From contig FR880840.1 in assembly GCA_000434615.1 (NCBI GenBank), positions 15,698 to 37,876 of the forward strand: DNA of 22,179 nucleotides. Direction: 5' to 3'. The stretch is from Clostridium sp. CAG:510 (GTDB lineage Bacteria; Bacillota; Clostridia; Lachnospirales; Lachnospiraceae). The first letter of the stretch is position 1; the number at the start of each line of letters is the position of its first letter. The position numbers were made by a program, and so were the translations under genes. The notes under the pieces are model-generated. The model saw nothing but the letters and a program-made list of their open reading frames with translations, was not told where the DNA came from and did not search any database. Positions 16,001 through 22,179 of the stretch are shown here, one piece after another.

Positions 16001-16489
16001 GAAGTGTATGAAAATTTCAACCTGAAAAAAGTGGATGATTTACTTGGAGAACAATACAAGGATACGAAGGATGTATTAACAGGCCAGAGAAGAGAAAAAG
16101 TAAAGGGGCTTCGAGCTGGGATAGCTCGTTTGTTTGGAAAGGAAAAAGCCTTTGGGGTTGAGGCATATAAGACAATAAATATATATACGAAAAAGGAATT
16201 CGTTAATATTAAAAAGTTAAAGCAAGATCAGATCACAGAAATACAGCATTCTTTTGACAAGGAGATAAAAGAAAATATTGAGTATACAGAAGAAAAAGTG
16301 GGTGACTTAAAAAAACTGACAATGGATAAGCTTAATGGACTTTCCATAATGGTAAAAGAGCAGCTTGATGAAATAAATGAACTGCTTGTAAGTCAGGAAG
16401 AACTGGAGAAAAAAGTAGCCGCTAATGCTGAAAAAGCAAAATGGATTGAAGACTTTATGAAGAAAGTTGATGATTTACTTACAGTATAG
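13064..16489 (+). CDS. tandem double dynamin-like GTPase, 1141 residues
   Basis: AAGGAG overlaps the WYL stop and sits 8 bp before this ATG. Two dynamin-like GTPase units lie in one chain. Unit 1 (about 10-310): P-loop S-T-M-S-S-G-K-S-T (19-27), D-T-P-G (115-118), N-K-M-D (181-184). Unit 2 (about 485-760): P-loop A-P-M-S-S-G-K-S-T (495-503), D-T-P-G (602-605), N-R-M-D (673-676). Both also share a G-T-N-D motif after the V-x-N-A/G strand, evidence of duplication. Between them, residues 342-440 form a beta-rich module with Y-N-P-Y, R-R-L-Q-E-W-I-E and F-T-G-T-S-G-D-F. The last ~370 residues are helical and charged, likely stalk or coiled coil. No membrane helix is seen. Bacterial DynA is also a double dynamin; LeoA-type dynamins act in antiphage defence (Eleos). 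An internal start may make a second product. Confidence 0.93.
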   Translation: MFERLKLDMSKVYPTLVVSTMSSGKSTLINALVGTDLLPSMNRACTAKAVAVLDNDLKTQFAIHAVDENGNYSYIEQATKQVIAEYNKSNKTSEMVVEGEIQGIRNSKKSMLLIDTPGINNGMDSAHEMITRQVLEDYSEGLILYVINAQQIGTNDDSLFLTYIAQKLKESPEFSILFAVNKMDLIDPERENPEELIENCKNYIESKGISAPIIIPISAVSALLFKKVLQNQPLSKKEERDFIKNYRQFRRKGFSLQDYVDLLRGGTLSERIEIGGEIYKRAQIYAALENTGISFLEKQMDEIMTKSFHMSAPKISFIKENDNPDMASKKETQVNKEGDKDMVKVQISYNPYTVRTDLLINGKKMNEEVSPLSYINGRRLQEWIEPRENWPGIFKTLRTSVGDGQITIEFTGTSGDFQDVVYAKDNFGTQCFSKIELIHKNKETAQNSDPYSKIIKLKELYQELQEGPVEEFKTPDIQKNFEAAMDSEFKIVVIAPMSSGKSTLINAIIGRDILPAVNQATTAVITEIKDNDNLQDFIANADDKYGNNVVENQKATKELISELNYRKDPNDPEGKEALIHLVKLEGPIPGLPSDVLSTVFVDTPGGNNFQNKEHELMMDESINDENKSLILYVFNGAQLGTNDSNIILKKIANAMKNSTNGKQSRDRFLFVANRMDEYDTEKEKYEDVIEHTILEQLKHCGITEPNLFLGSAQTAKLIRMLENGEQLSKNERLNLRTLVECFNSKECMLSKYASLSTSVKNELEKKAEQYAEMGKKIREKNDTKEPNESEYKAAEINSGIPAIELAIKEYLEKYAIAIKIKTAHDTFMKKVIERNMINNCEAEWAKSQESFDAIKEELQQKQEKYDYSKKQEEFRDKVEHIELDTQFIENEKAIIIQKIDKLGCDGDDEIELEKADYYLEKFRQDVFSIGEEAKEVLDNAFNNGVLAVCQIIIQEYSQYIQELNQDGVFNVGNYDMRQTEVYENFNLKKVDDLLGEQYKDTKDVLTGQRREKVKGLRAGIARLFGKEKAFGVEAYKTINIYTKKEFVNIKKLKQDQITEIQHSFDKEIKENIEYTEEKVGDLKKLTMDKLNGLSIMVKEQLDEINELLVSQEELEKKVAANAEKAKWIEDFMKKVDDLLTV
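14071..14089 (+). promoter_or_regulatory. strong internal ribosome binding site and in-frame ATG inside the double-dynamin gene
   Basis: AGAAGGAG at 14071-14078 is followed after 8 bp by an ATG (14087-14089) in the frame of the gene, at Met342. This is at least as good as the real start site at 13064. It falls exactly between GTPase unit 1 and the linker module, so initiation here would give an 800-residue protein with the second GTPase and stalk only. It may be a functional second start or a scar of a gene fusion. Confidence 0.6.
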
Positions 16490-16500
16490 GAGGAATACAA

Positions 16501-17022
16501 ATGTCTACATCAGAATTTACACCAAGTACTATGTTAAAGCGTTACTTAGAAACGGACAAACGGGACATGTATGATATCGTGGGAGCACTAATGGGATATA
16601 TCAATGCAGATCCCACGTTTAAGACAACAGATTTTGACCAGGCAGTGCAATATGTACTGAATCATGGAGTAGAGGAGAAAGAGCTATTTGCAGCATTTGA
16701 TGAAAAGTTAAAATATGAGCAGGATCCTTCTAAATGGGATGAGGAATACTATGCCTATGCAAGAGTGTACTTAAAAGAAAATTTCTGTAAGAAGCGTATA
16801 GAGCATGTAAAAGCAGTAGCACAGAAACTGTATCCGTCAAACCGTGCAAAGGGCTCTACGACACCTATTAAAACTAAAGAGGAAGAAAACAGTAATAAGG
16901 GAAAAAAATTCAAAAGCCAGCAGAAGGAAGTAAAACAAGGAGGCTTAGTGACGCTCATTGTGATAGTAGCGGTAGTAGTAATTCTGCTGGCTGTGCTGGT
17001 AAAAGTAATTGTACAAAAGTAG
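16501..17022 (+). CDS. tail-anchored membrane protein of unknown family
   Basis: AGGAGG lies 7 bp before the ATG and 12 bp separate it from the dynamin gene, so it is in the same operon. I do not recognise the family. The 173-residue protein has a soluble helical N-terminal part (about 1-112) with many Tyr, Asp and Lys, then a Lys/Ser/Glu-rich linker (113-146), then one long hydrophobic helix (about 148-170: G-G-L-V-T-L-I-V-I-V-A-V-V-V-I) with a very short C-terminal tail. With no signal peptide, it should be a C-terminally anchored protein whose bulk faces the cytoplasm. A likely job is to bring the soluble dynamin or ATPase to the membrane; that is inference from topology and neighbours. 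Confidence 0.85.
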   Translation: MSTSEFTPSTMLKRYLETDKRDMYDIVGALMGYINADPTFKTTDFDQAVQYVLNHGVEEKELFAAFDEKLKYEQDPSKWDEEYYAYARVYLKENFCKKRIEHVKAVAQKLYPSNRAKGSTTPIKTKEEENSNKGKKFKSQQKEVKQGGLVTLIVIVAVVVILLAVLVKVIVQK

Positions 17023-17042
17023 TATCAAAACAGGAAAAAAAT

Positions 17043-17282
17043 ATGGCGGACGATGCAGTGGAGAACAAAACTCTAAACGAACATCCCAAGCAGAGTTCCA
17101 AAACGGAAGAAAAAAAAGACATAAAAAAGCAGAGAACTCAAAATTGCAACAATAGCAAGGTGGAAAAAGGTGATAAGCAGCAGGATAAACTTGCAGAAGA
17201 TGCCCAAAGAATATCGGAACGCCAGGGAGGAAAAAAGAATGGCAGAGGACTTAGTAATAAAGAAAGAGCACAGACCACTTGA
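17043..17282 (+). CDS. small Lys/Gln-rich hydrophilic ORF, possibly coupled to the ATPase gene
   Basis: This 79-residue frame begins 20 bp after the tail-anchored protein gene. A modest purine-rich site (CAGGAAAA) precedes the ATG. The product is almost entirely Lys, Glu, Gln, Asn and Arg with no hydrophobic core, so it is probably disordered. Its last 44 bases overlap the start of the ATPase gene, whose ribosome site AGGGAGG lies within it. It could be a real small basic protein, or a leader frame that keeps ribosomes near the next start. No family is recognised. It fills what would otherwise be a 216-bp gap in a tightly packed operon. Confidence 0.45.
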   Translation: MADDAVENKTLNEHPKQSSKTEEKKDIKKQRTQNCNNSKVEKGDKQQDKLAEDAQRISERQGGKKNGRGLSNKERAQTT

Positions 17283-20200
17283 AGTAAGAGAACTCTCAGA
17301 ATTAGATAAGGCATTTGATCTTGCAGATAATATTGTGACCAAAAATTATTTAGCCAGGTTGAATGAATATCAGTTGATAAAAACGGATACTTCACCGGTA
17401 TATGAGAGTGCCAGCTTGTTCCGAGTTAAGAAGATTGTTTATGACAGAAACGAGAATAATCTGCAAAAGCTGATTAATACATATGCTTCTACAGCGGGAT
17501 TTAACGGAAGTATCGTTATGGTCATAAACAGCAATGGGAAAAATGTGGAATTGTATTTGGGAACGACCGGTGCCAATACCATAGATGCGGCAAGGGCAAG
17601 TGCAAAAGCGCTGGCTAATAATCTGATGGGAAATTTTCCGGGAAGTTTATCCGCATATGAAGATATTGTATTGGACAATCAACCACTCGAAGCTTTAATG
17701 AATGATTGTACCAAGAATTCATACACAAATATAGTAAGTGTTTCTGGTGTTGGGTCCTCCCGGGAAAAAGAGGATGTAGCTAATGAAAACTACATTCAGG
17801 GTATTGAAAAAATGATAGATACCATGCAGGGAACGGCATTTTCGGCAGTATTTATTGCCAATATCCTGGATGAAGATAAGTTATTGGATATAAAGGCAGA
17901 ATATGAATTGCTGTATTCCAAACTGGTTCCATTCTTAAAAAGTGAGTTATCCTTTAATGAAAGTTCGGCTGACGGAGTCACAAGGACATTATCAAAGTCA
18001 CTTAGCACTACTCTGTCAAAAAGCAGGTCCAGTGCATTATCTGCCGGTACATCGGAGAGTAATGCGCATACAGAAGGTCATTCTGTGACTAATACGGATT
18101 CTGCAAATATAAGTCACTCGGAGGGAATCAGTAAAGGTGTGCATATGGGACTGGCTGGAAATGGAGCCAGTCTGGGCCATCAAAGTTCTACATCGTTCGG
18201 CTATTCGCATAGTATATCCAGAACGAGAAGCTTTTCGGACACAACTACATTTGGAACTACGAAAACACAAACTAATACGATAGGAGATTCCGAGGCAAAG
18301 GGTGAAATTGAGAGTACGGCGGATGGTAAGTCTTTGACGGAAACAACCGGGCGTAGTTTGCAGATTACATATATCAATAAAACAATTCAAGGTCTGTTGG
18401 ATCGAATTGATGAACAACTGGAAAGACTCAAGGAAAGCAAAAATTATGGTGTTTTTGCTACAGCAGCATATTTTCTTGCAGCTGATTCAATGACAGCAAA
18501 AATGGCGGCAAGTTCCTACAAGGCGTTAATTAACGGAAATTGTACGCATGTTGAAACAGCACATATTAATTCATGGCAAGATGAATATAGTGTTTCTGTT
18601 ATAAAAAATTATCTTAGAAAACTGGAGCATCCTGTTTTTTCTTTTACAGATGGAAACGAGATTACGCCCGCATCTATAGTAAGCGGAAGAGAACTGGCAG
18701 TTCAAATGGGGTTACCTCAAAAGTCAATTCCCGGAGTATCGGTAATAGAAACTGCTGCATTTGGAAGAAATATAGAAAATGATACAATAAAGGGGCACCG
18801 TTACATTGAGCTGGGTAATCTTTATCATATGGGACGTGAGGAAGAAGGAACGAATGGCAAGATTCCAGTTAAATTAGATATGGACAGCCTGACAATGCAT
18901 ACTTTTATAACAGGATCTACCGGTAAGGGTAAATCAAATGCCATATATTCCATACTTGAGCATGTAATGGGCAGAGGTATGCAAGATGGGGAGAAAGAAG
19001 TTACTTTTCTTGTTATAGAACCGGCGAAAGGAGAGTATAAGGATAAGTTTGGACACTATGCAAATGTAACGGTATACGGAACCAATAAGAAAAAAATGAA
19101 TCTGCTGAGAATCAATCCGTTTAGTTTTCCGGAAGATATTGACGTACATGAACATATTGACAGACTGATAGAGATTTTTAATGTATGTTGGCCAATGTAT
19201 GCCGCCATGCCGGCTGTATTAAAAGATGCTATTGAACGGTCTTATATCAATGCTGGCTGGGATCTGACGGAATCAGAGTGCAAATACTGCAAGGTATTTG
19301 GAAGGAATATGTATCCTTCTTTCATAGATGTCTTAAAAATGATTAACGTTGTAATGGAAGAGTCAAAATACTCTGCCGATAGTAAGGGCGACTACACGGG
19401 AGCATTATGTACTCGTGTAAAATCTCTTACGAATGGTATTTACGGACAGATTTTTTCGACAGATGAGTTGTCAACAGAGGAATTATTTGATTCTAATGTA
19501 ATTATAGACTTAAGCAGAGTCGGTTCCGTAGAAACAAAGTCTTTAATAATGGGACTTTTGATTATGAAAATGCAGGAGTACAGAATGTCTGCGCATACGC
19601 AAAACAATAGTGGTCTTAAGCATCTTACGGTTTTGGAAGAGGCTCATAATCTATTGAAGAGAACATCTTCAGATCAAGGCTCGGATTCTGCTAATCTTCT
19701 TGGAAAATCTGTTGAGATGTTAGCCAATTCAATTGCTGAAATGCGTACATACGGAGAAGGATTTATTATTGCGGATCAGGCTCCGGGGTTGCTTGACATG
19801 GCAGTTATAAGAAACACCAATACAAAAATTATTCTGGGACTGCCGGATATATCCGACCGTGAATTAGTTGGCAGGGCAGCATCCTTGAATGATAACCAGA
19901 TTGTAGAACTTTCAAAACTTAAAACGGGTATTGCTGCAGTATATCAGAACAACTGGCTGGAGCCGGTTCTTTGCCATATTCATCCATGCAGAGATGATGA
20001 GACACCCTATTTATTAAAGGAACATACGGAAAGAACTGACGACGGCAAAATGAAAGAAGAGGTTATTGATTATCTAATGTTGCCGGCTCCTAAAAAAATG
20101 GAGATTAACAGCAATAAAATTGCAGAACTGGAAAAGTCTGTGTATAAGCTTCAAATTGCATCGGATACCAAGATAGACATAATTAAGTATTTCAGGGAGA

Positions 20201-20484
20201 AAAATCCGGATAAGATTCAGGAGTTAAGAAGCAGGATTGTTTATAGTATGTTCAATTCGGAGACAGCTCTTGTTTTATCCAATACGGAAAGGCATGATAT
20301 ACATTCCTGGTATAATATGATGCTGGAAAAGCTGGAGCCGAATATAGAGAACTTTTCACAATTGGATCAGGATAAGATACTGGCTATTATTGCAAATGAG
20401 CATGCGGAACGTATTAAAACACAAGATGCTGCAGAAATCAGGGAAGAACTCTTGAAGTATATTAAGAGTCGGGAGCAGGTGTAA
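17239..20484 (+). CDS. HerA/FtsK-like ATPase with Ser/Thr-rich insert
   Basis: The start at 17239 is set by AGGGAGG 8 bp upstream; an in-frame start at 17170 lacks this. The 1081-residue product has an N-terminal alpha/beta region (about 1-240), a Ser/Thr/Gly-rich stretch (about 245-372) with repeated S-x-S and S-H-S spacing, a helical part (375-500) and a HerA/DUF87-type motor (about 515-920). Motor motifs: Walker A G-S-T-G-K-G-K-S-N (559-567), D-L-S-R (757-760), Walker B V-L-E-E-A-H-N-L-L (798-806) and a sensor-like A-D-Q-A-P-G (845-850). No transmembrane helix is seen. HerA-family hexamers pump DNA and, in several antiphage systems, pair with nucleases; FtsK-like relatives drive protein secretion. 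The nuclease gene begins 4 bp after this stop, which supports a functional pairing. Whether the substrate is DNA or protein is open. Confidence 0.92.
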   Translation: MAEDLVIKKEHRPLEVRELSELDKAFDLADNIVTKNYLARLNEYQLIKTDTSPVYESASLFRVKKIVYDRNENNLQKLINTYASTAGFNGSIVMVINSNGKNVELYLGTTGANTIDAARASAKALANNLMGNFPGSLSAYEDIVLDNQPLEALMNDCTKNSYTNIVSVSGVGSSREKEDVANENYIQGIEKMIDTMQGTAFSAVFIANILDEDKLLDIKAEYELLYSKLVPFLKSELSFNESSADGVTRTLSKSLSTTLSKSRSSALSAGTSESNAHTEGHSVTNTDSANISHSEGISKGVHMGLAGNGASLGHQSSTSFGYSHSISRTRSFSDTTTFGTTKTQTNTIGDSEAKGEIESTADGKSLTETTGRSLQITYINKTIQGLLDRIDEQLERLKESKNYGVFATAAYFLAADSMTAKMAASSYKALINGNCTHVETAHINSWQDEYSVSVIKNYLRKLEHPVFSFTDGNEITPASIVSGRELAVQMGLPQKSIPGVSVIETAAFGRNIENDTIKGHRYIELGNLYHMGREEEGTNGKIPVKLDMDSLTMHTFITGSTGKGKSNAIYSILEHVMGRGMQDGEKEVTFLVIEPAKGEYKDKFGHYANVTVYGTNKKKMNLLRINPFSFPEDIDVHEHIDRLIEIFNVCWPMYAAMPAVLKDAIERSYINAGWDLTESECKYCKVFGRNMYPSFIDVLKMINVVMEESKYSADSKGDYTGALCTRVKSLTNGIYGQIFSTDELSTEELFDSNVIIDLSRVGSVETKSLIMGLLIMKMQEYRMSAHTQNNSGLKHLTVLEEAHNLLKRTSSDQGSDSANLLGKSVEMLANSIAEMRTYGEGFIIADQAPGLLDMAVIRNTNTKIILGLPDISDRELVGRAASLNDNQIVELSKLKTGIAAVYQNNWLEPVLCHIHPCRDDETPYLLKEHTERTDDGKMKEEVIDYLMLPAPKKMEINSNKIAELEKSVYKLQIASDTKIDIIKYFREKNPDKIQELRSRIVYSMFNSETALVLSNTERHDIHSWYNMMLEKLEPNIENFSQLDQDKILAIIANEHAERIKTQDAAEIREELLKYIKSREQV

Positions 20485-20488
20485 ACAC

Positions 20489-21487
20489 ATGGATATGTTT
20501 AATGAGAAAATTGAAACACATGTAGATAATCCCAAGGGTAATTTATTATCTAATATGAGTCAGGAAGTAAAGTCAATATTAAGTGCAATTTTTCGGGATG
20601 ATTATGGCGGTGAGAAAACAGAAAAAACAACAGAAAATATGCCAATAGATGTAAAAGGTGAAATGACTCAGTTGTTTTCGGATGATTATACCGGAACGAA
20701 TAACTCTGATGTTTCAACGGAGTCAGTTGATTTCACAAAGCAATATGAATCTAATTCAAAATTTAAAGTGGATGGATGTACTTATGAGACGGATGACAGA
20801 GGATATATTTACAAAAAAAATGGGTATGAGCTGATTCCTGGTTGTGAATATAAAATAGAGGGCGTTACCTATAATACTGACAATAAGGGAAGAATTGTCT
20901 CCTGTGATGGAGCCGCAACATCAACCCCAGAGGGAGAGAGGGATAACAGAGCACAGACTATGGCAGGAGGAGAAGACAGAAGAGAAGGCGACCAGGGGGG
21001 ACATATTTTAGCAAGAATATTCGGAGGTGCCAAAGGAATTGAAAATATGCTTGCAATGAGAGGCTCTGCAATTAATCAAAGTGTATACAAACGTATGGAA
21101 AATGAAATAGGCAAAGCATTAGAGGAAGGAAAGGATGTGCATGTCCATACGGATGTGGAATATGAAGGAGAGTCCAAGAGACCTTCTAAAATTACGGTAA
21201 GGTATACCATTGATGGCAAGGAGACAGTTGCACAATTTGATAATGACGAAGGCTCAACGGATTTATTGGAATCAGTGATGGATAAGATAGATAAAGAAGA
21301 GTATAATGATTTGAAGCAGGAAATAGAGGAGGCCAATGAAGATGGCTGTAAAATTTCAATTGTTTCTGTTAAGACGGAATATGATATACGTGTAAGGGTG
21401 TCAAAAGTTATCGTCACAATCAGAGATGAAAATAGCGAGCATGCTGTAAATGAAGACAGAGTGTTTGATTCCAGGGAGGTATCATAA
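20489..21487 (+). CDS. DNA/RNA non-specific nuclease toxin (ββα-Me, Endonuclease_NS_2-like)
   Basis: The 332-residue protein starts 4 bp after the ATPase stop. Its catalytic domain spans about 121-255. It starts with Y-N-T-D-N-K-G-R-I, followed by a conserved R-A-Q block, then D-Q-G-G-H-I-L-A-R-I-F-G-G (168-180), where His172 is the expected general base (the DRGH position of NucA/EndA-type enzymes). Asn196 (I-N-Q-S-V-Y) is the expected metal ligand, and Glu204 and the C-terminal strands follow. The N-terminal 90 residues are acidic and carry two copies of a V-K-x(6)-F-x-D-D-Y-x-G motif (27-41 and 55-69). No signal peptide or LXG domain is present, unlike secreted Bacillus YeeF. The next gene overlaps by one base and looks like an immunity gene, so this is very likely a toxin; its targets and delivery are unknown. 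Confidence 0.85.
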   Translation: MDMFNEKIETHVDNPKGNLLSNMSQEVKSILSAIFRDDYGGEKTEKTTENMPIDVKGEMTQLFSDDYTGTNNSDVSTESVDFTKQYESNSKFKVDGCTYETDDRGYIYKKNGYELIPGCEYKIEGVTYNTDNKGRIVSCDGAATSTPEGERDNRAQTMAGGEDRREGDQGGHILARIFGGAKGIENMLAMRGSAINQSVYKRMENEIGKALEEGKDVHVHTDVEYEGESKRPSKITVRYTIDGKETVAQFDNDEGSTDLLESVMDKIDKEEYNDLKQEIEEANEDGCKISIVSVKTEYDIRVRVSKVIVTIRDENSEHAVNEDRVFDSREVS

Positions 21488-21873
21488 TGAAAAATCTTGA
21501 TGATGTTTTTGAATTAGTAGATGATGTGCTTCCGATCGCTGCGCAAAAAACAATTGTATTCTGTGAAATAGAGCAGAAGTCATATGAAATTTTCTATTAT
21601 TCTTATTTTGCGGATGGCAGTTGTAAACAGTGCTATGAAATTGAGTCAGAAGGAAATATTGATTCGACAACACTGAAAAAAGGATTTGAAAAAATTGCCT
21701 TATTTCTTCGCAAGTGCAAAGAATATGAGGAAGACAAGCGAAATGTAATTACAGTATATGTAGATGCTTTATCAAGAAAAGTTGAAATACAGTATTTCGA
21801 GAAAAGTATTGGCTTGTATAAGATAAAAAAAGAATGGAAAACGGAAAATCTGGTACAGAATACAGAAATATAA
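21487..21873 (+). CDS. putative immunity protein, YezG/DUF600-like
   Basis: The ATG overlaps the nuclease stop (TAATG), with AGGGAGG 7 bp upstream, so the two are translationally coupled as toxin-immunity pairs often are. The 128-residue soluble protein resembles the YezG (DUF600) immunity family. It has an N-terminal helix ending V-L-P, a strand with V-F-C-E-I-E, an F-Y-Y-S-Y strand, a turn with D-G, then a long helix (62-82) and two final strands. YezG protects Bacillus from YeeF, a toxin with a similar nuclease type. The match is by pattern only and I would not be surprised if another Imm family fits better. A cytoplasmic inhibitor fits a nuclease made inside the cell without export signals. 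Confidence 0.68.
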   Translation: MKNLDDVFELVDDVLPIAAQKTIVFCEIEQKSYEIFYYSYFADGSCKQCYEIESEGNIDSTTLKKGFEKIALFLRKCKEYEEDKRNVITVYVDALSRKVEIQYFEKSIGLYKIKKEWKTENLVQNTEI

Positions 21874-21897
21874 TTTTGCTTTCTGAGTATTTATTTT

Positions 21898-21927
21898 AAG
21901 GCTGTGGCATTTTATGCCACGGCTTTT
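21898..21927 (+). terminator. intrinsic terminator of the WYL-dynamin-nuclease operon
   Basis: GCTGTGGCAT-TTT-ATGCCACGGC forms a stem with one G-U pair and is followed by a T run (CTTTTT). It lies 25 bp after the immunity gene and marks the right edge of the operon. Confidence 0.88.
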
Positions 21928-22091
21928 TACCTTTTGGGGAAAAAGAATGCAATGCAGTGATAAATCAAAATAAAATTGTTTTCAGAATGACATATCCTGT
22001 CCATGTGTTTTGATAAATTAAAACTACCAAGTGAGCCAAGTACACGGGAATAACAAAAGAATGTTCAACAAAATCAAAGGAGGAACGTAAT

Positions 22092-22179
22092 ATGTGTAAG
22101 GTAGAAAATGTAGAAACAATGGTTCAGGATGATGAAACAATGGTGTCGGAAGAAGCGGGTCAGGACACGGAGAAAGAGG
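22092..22179 (+). CDS. start of an acidic protein, truncated by the window end
   Basis: AAAGGAGG at 22076-22083 sits 8 bp before the ATG, so translation from here is likely. Only 29 codons are visible. They are rich in Glu, Asp, Val and Met, and two short stretches are alike (E-T-M-V-Q-D-D and E-T-M-V-S-E-E). No domain can be named. The 164 bp between the preceding terminator and this gene are A/T-rich, and I could not make out a convincing promoter in them. It may or may not belong to the same island. Confidence 0.7.
   Translation, partial: MCKVENVETMVQDDETMVSEEAGQDTEKE

Noticed and set aside
17170..17238. 23 extra N-terminal codons for the ATPase
   Set aside because: No ribosome site before 17170, while AGGGAGG is ideally spaced for the ATG at 17239.
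17971..18354. DNA-level tandem repeat in the Ser/Thr-rich part of the ATPase
   Set aside because: The repetition is at the level of amino-acid spacing; the codons differ and no tandem DNA unit is seen.
16501..21873. Type VII (Esx) secretion locus
   Set aside because: There is a FtsK/HerA-like ATPase and a nuclease toxin, but no WXG100 or LXG protein, no YukD or EsaA-like gene, and the ATPase lacks the membrane helices and three-motor layout of EssC.
1..22179. CRISPR array, tRNA or rRNA genes, transposon ends
   Set aside because: No regularly spaced identical repeats, no tRNA cloverleaf or rRNA signature, and no transposase or integrase frame were found on either strand.

Overview
The window looks like a chromosomal segment of an anaerobic Clostridia species, most likely Lachnospiraceae. 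The reasons are moderate GC, strong AGGAGG-type ribosome binding sites, some TTG starts, a T-box leader, and the protein flavour (InlB-like surface repeats, SpoIIE/RsbW/STAS partner switching, XRE and WYL regulators). The genus is an inference. I see no transposase, integrase, tRNA, rRNA or CRISPR array.

Region 1 (about 1-7854, + strand) is a tight signalling operon. It runs: the 3' end of a large surface protein; a membrane-anchored FecR-like protein; a cyclic-nucleotide-binding PP2C/SpoIIE-type phosphatase; a CHASE2 adenylate cyclase with all catalytic residues; an unusual fusion of an AP-endonuclease-2/sugar-isomerase TIM barrel to an RsbW-like HATPase; a STAS anti-anti-sigma protein; and a PAS-GGDEF diguanylate cyclase. 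The simplest reading is that an envelope signal controls cAMP synthesis, cAMP controls the phosphatase, the phosphatase controls the STAS/kinase switch, and a c-di-GMP output sits alongside.

Region 2 (7855-11461) has a small cupin gene with its own extended -10 promoter, a small alarmone synthetase (RelQ/YjbM type), and a CstA-family transporter preceded by a promoter, a T-box riboswitch (specifier read as CUC, leucine) and a chain of hairpins. A strong terminator closes the region.

Region 3 (11489-21927) is visibly more A/T-rich and looks like an accessory island. A minus-strand XRE repressor diverges from an operon headed by a WYL-domain regulator with overlapping palindromes at its promoter. 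The WYL gene is followed by a 1141-residue protein with two dynamin-like GTPase domains and a strong internal ribosome binding site between them, a tail-anchored membrane protein, a small Lys-rich ORF, a HerA/FtsK-like ATPase with a Ser/Thr-rich insert, a DNA/RNA non-specific nuclease (DxGGH, ββα-Me type) and a YezG/DUF600-like putative immunity protein. A terminator ends the operon and a new gene starts at 22092. I consider this WYL - double dynamin - tail-anchored protein - HerA ATPase - nuclease - immunity cluster the best candidate for an undescribed system (antiphage abortive defence or a toxin-delivery machine). I do not recognise it as a named system.
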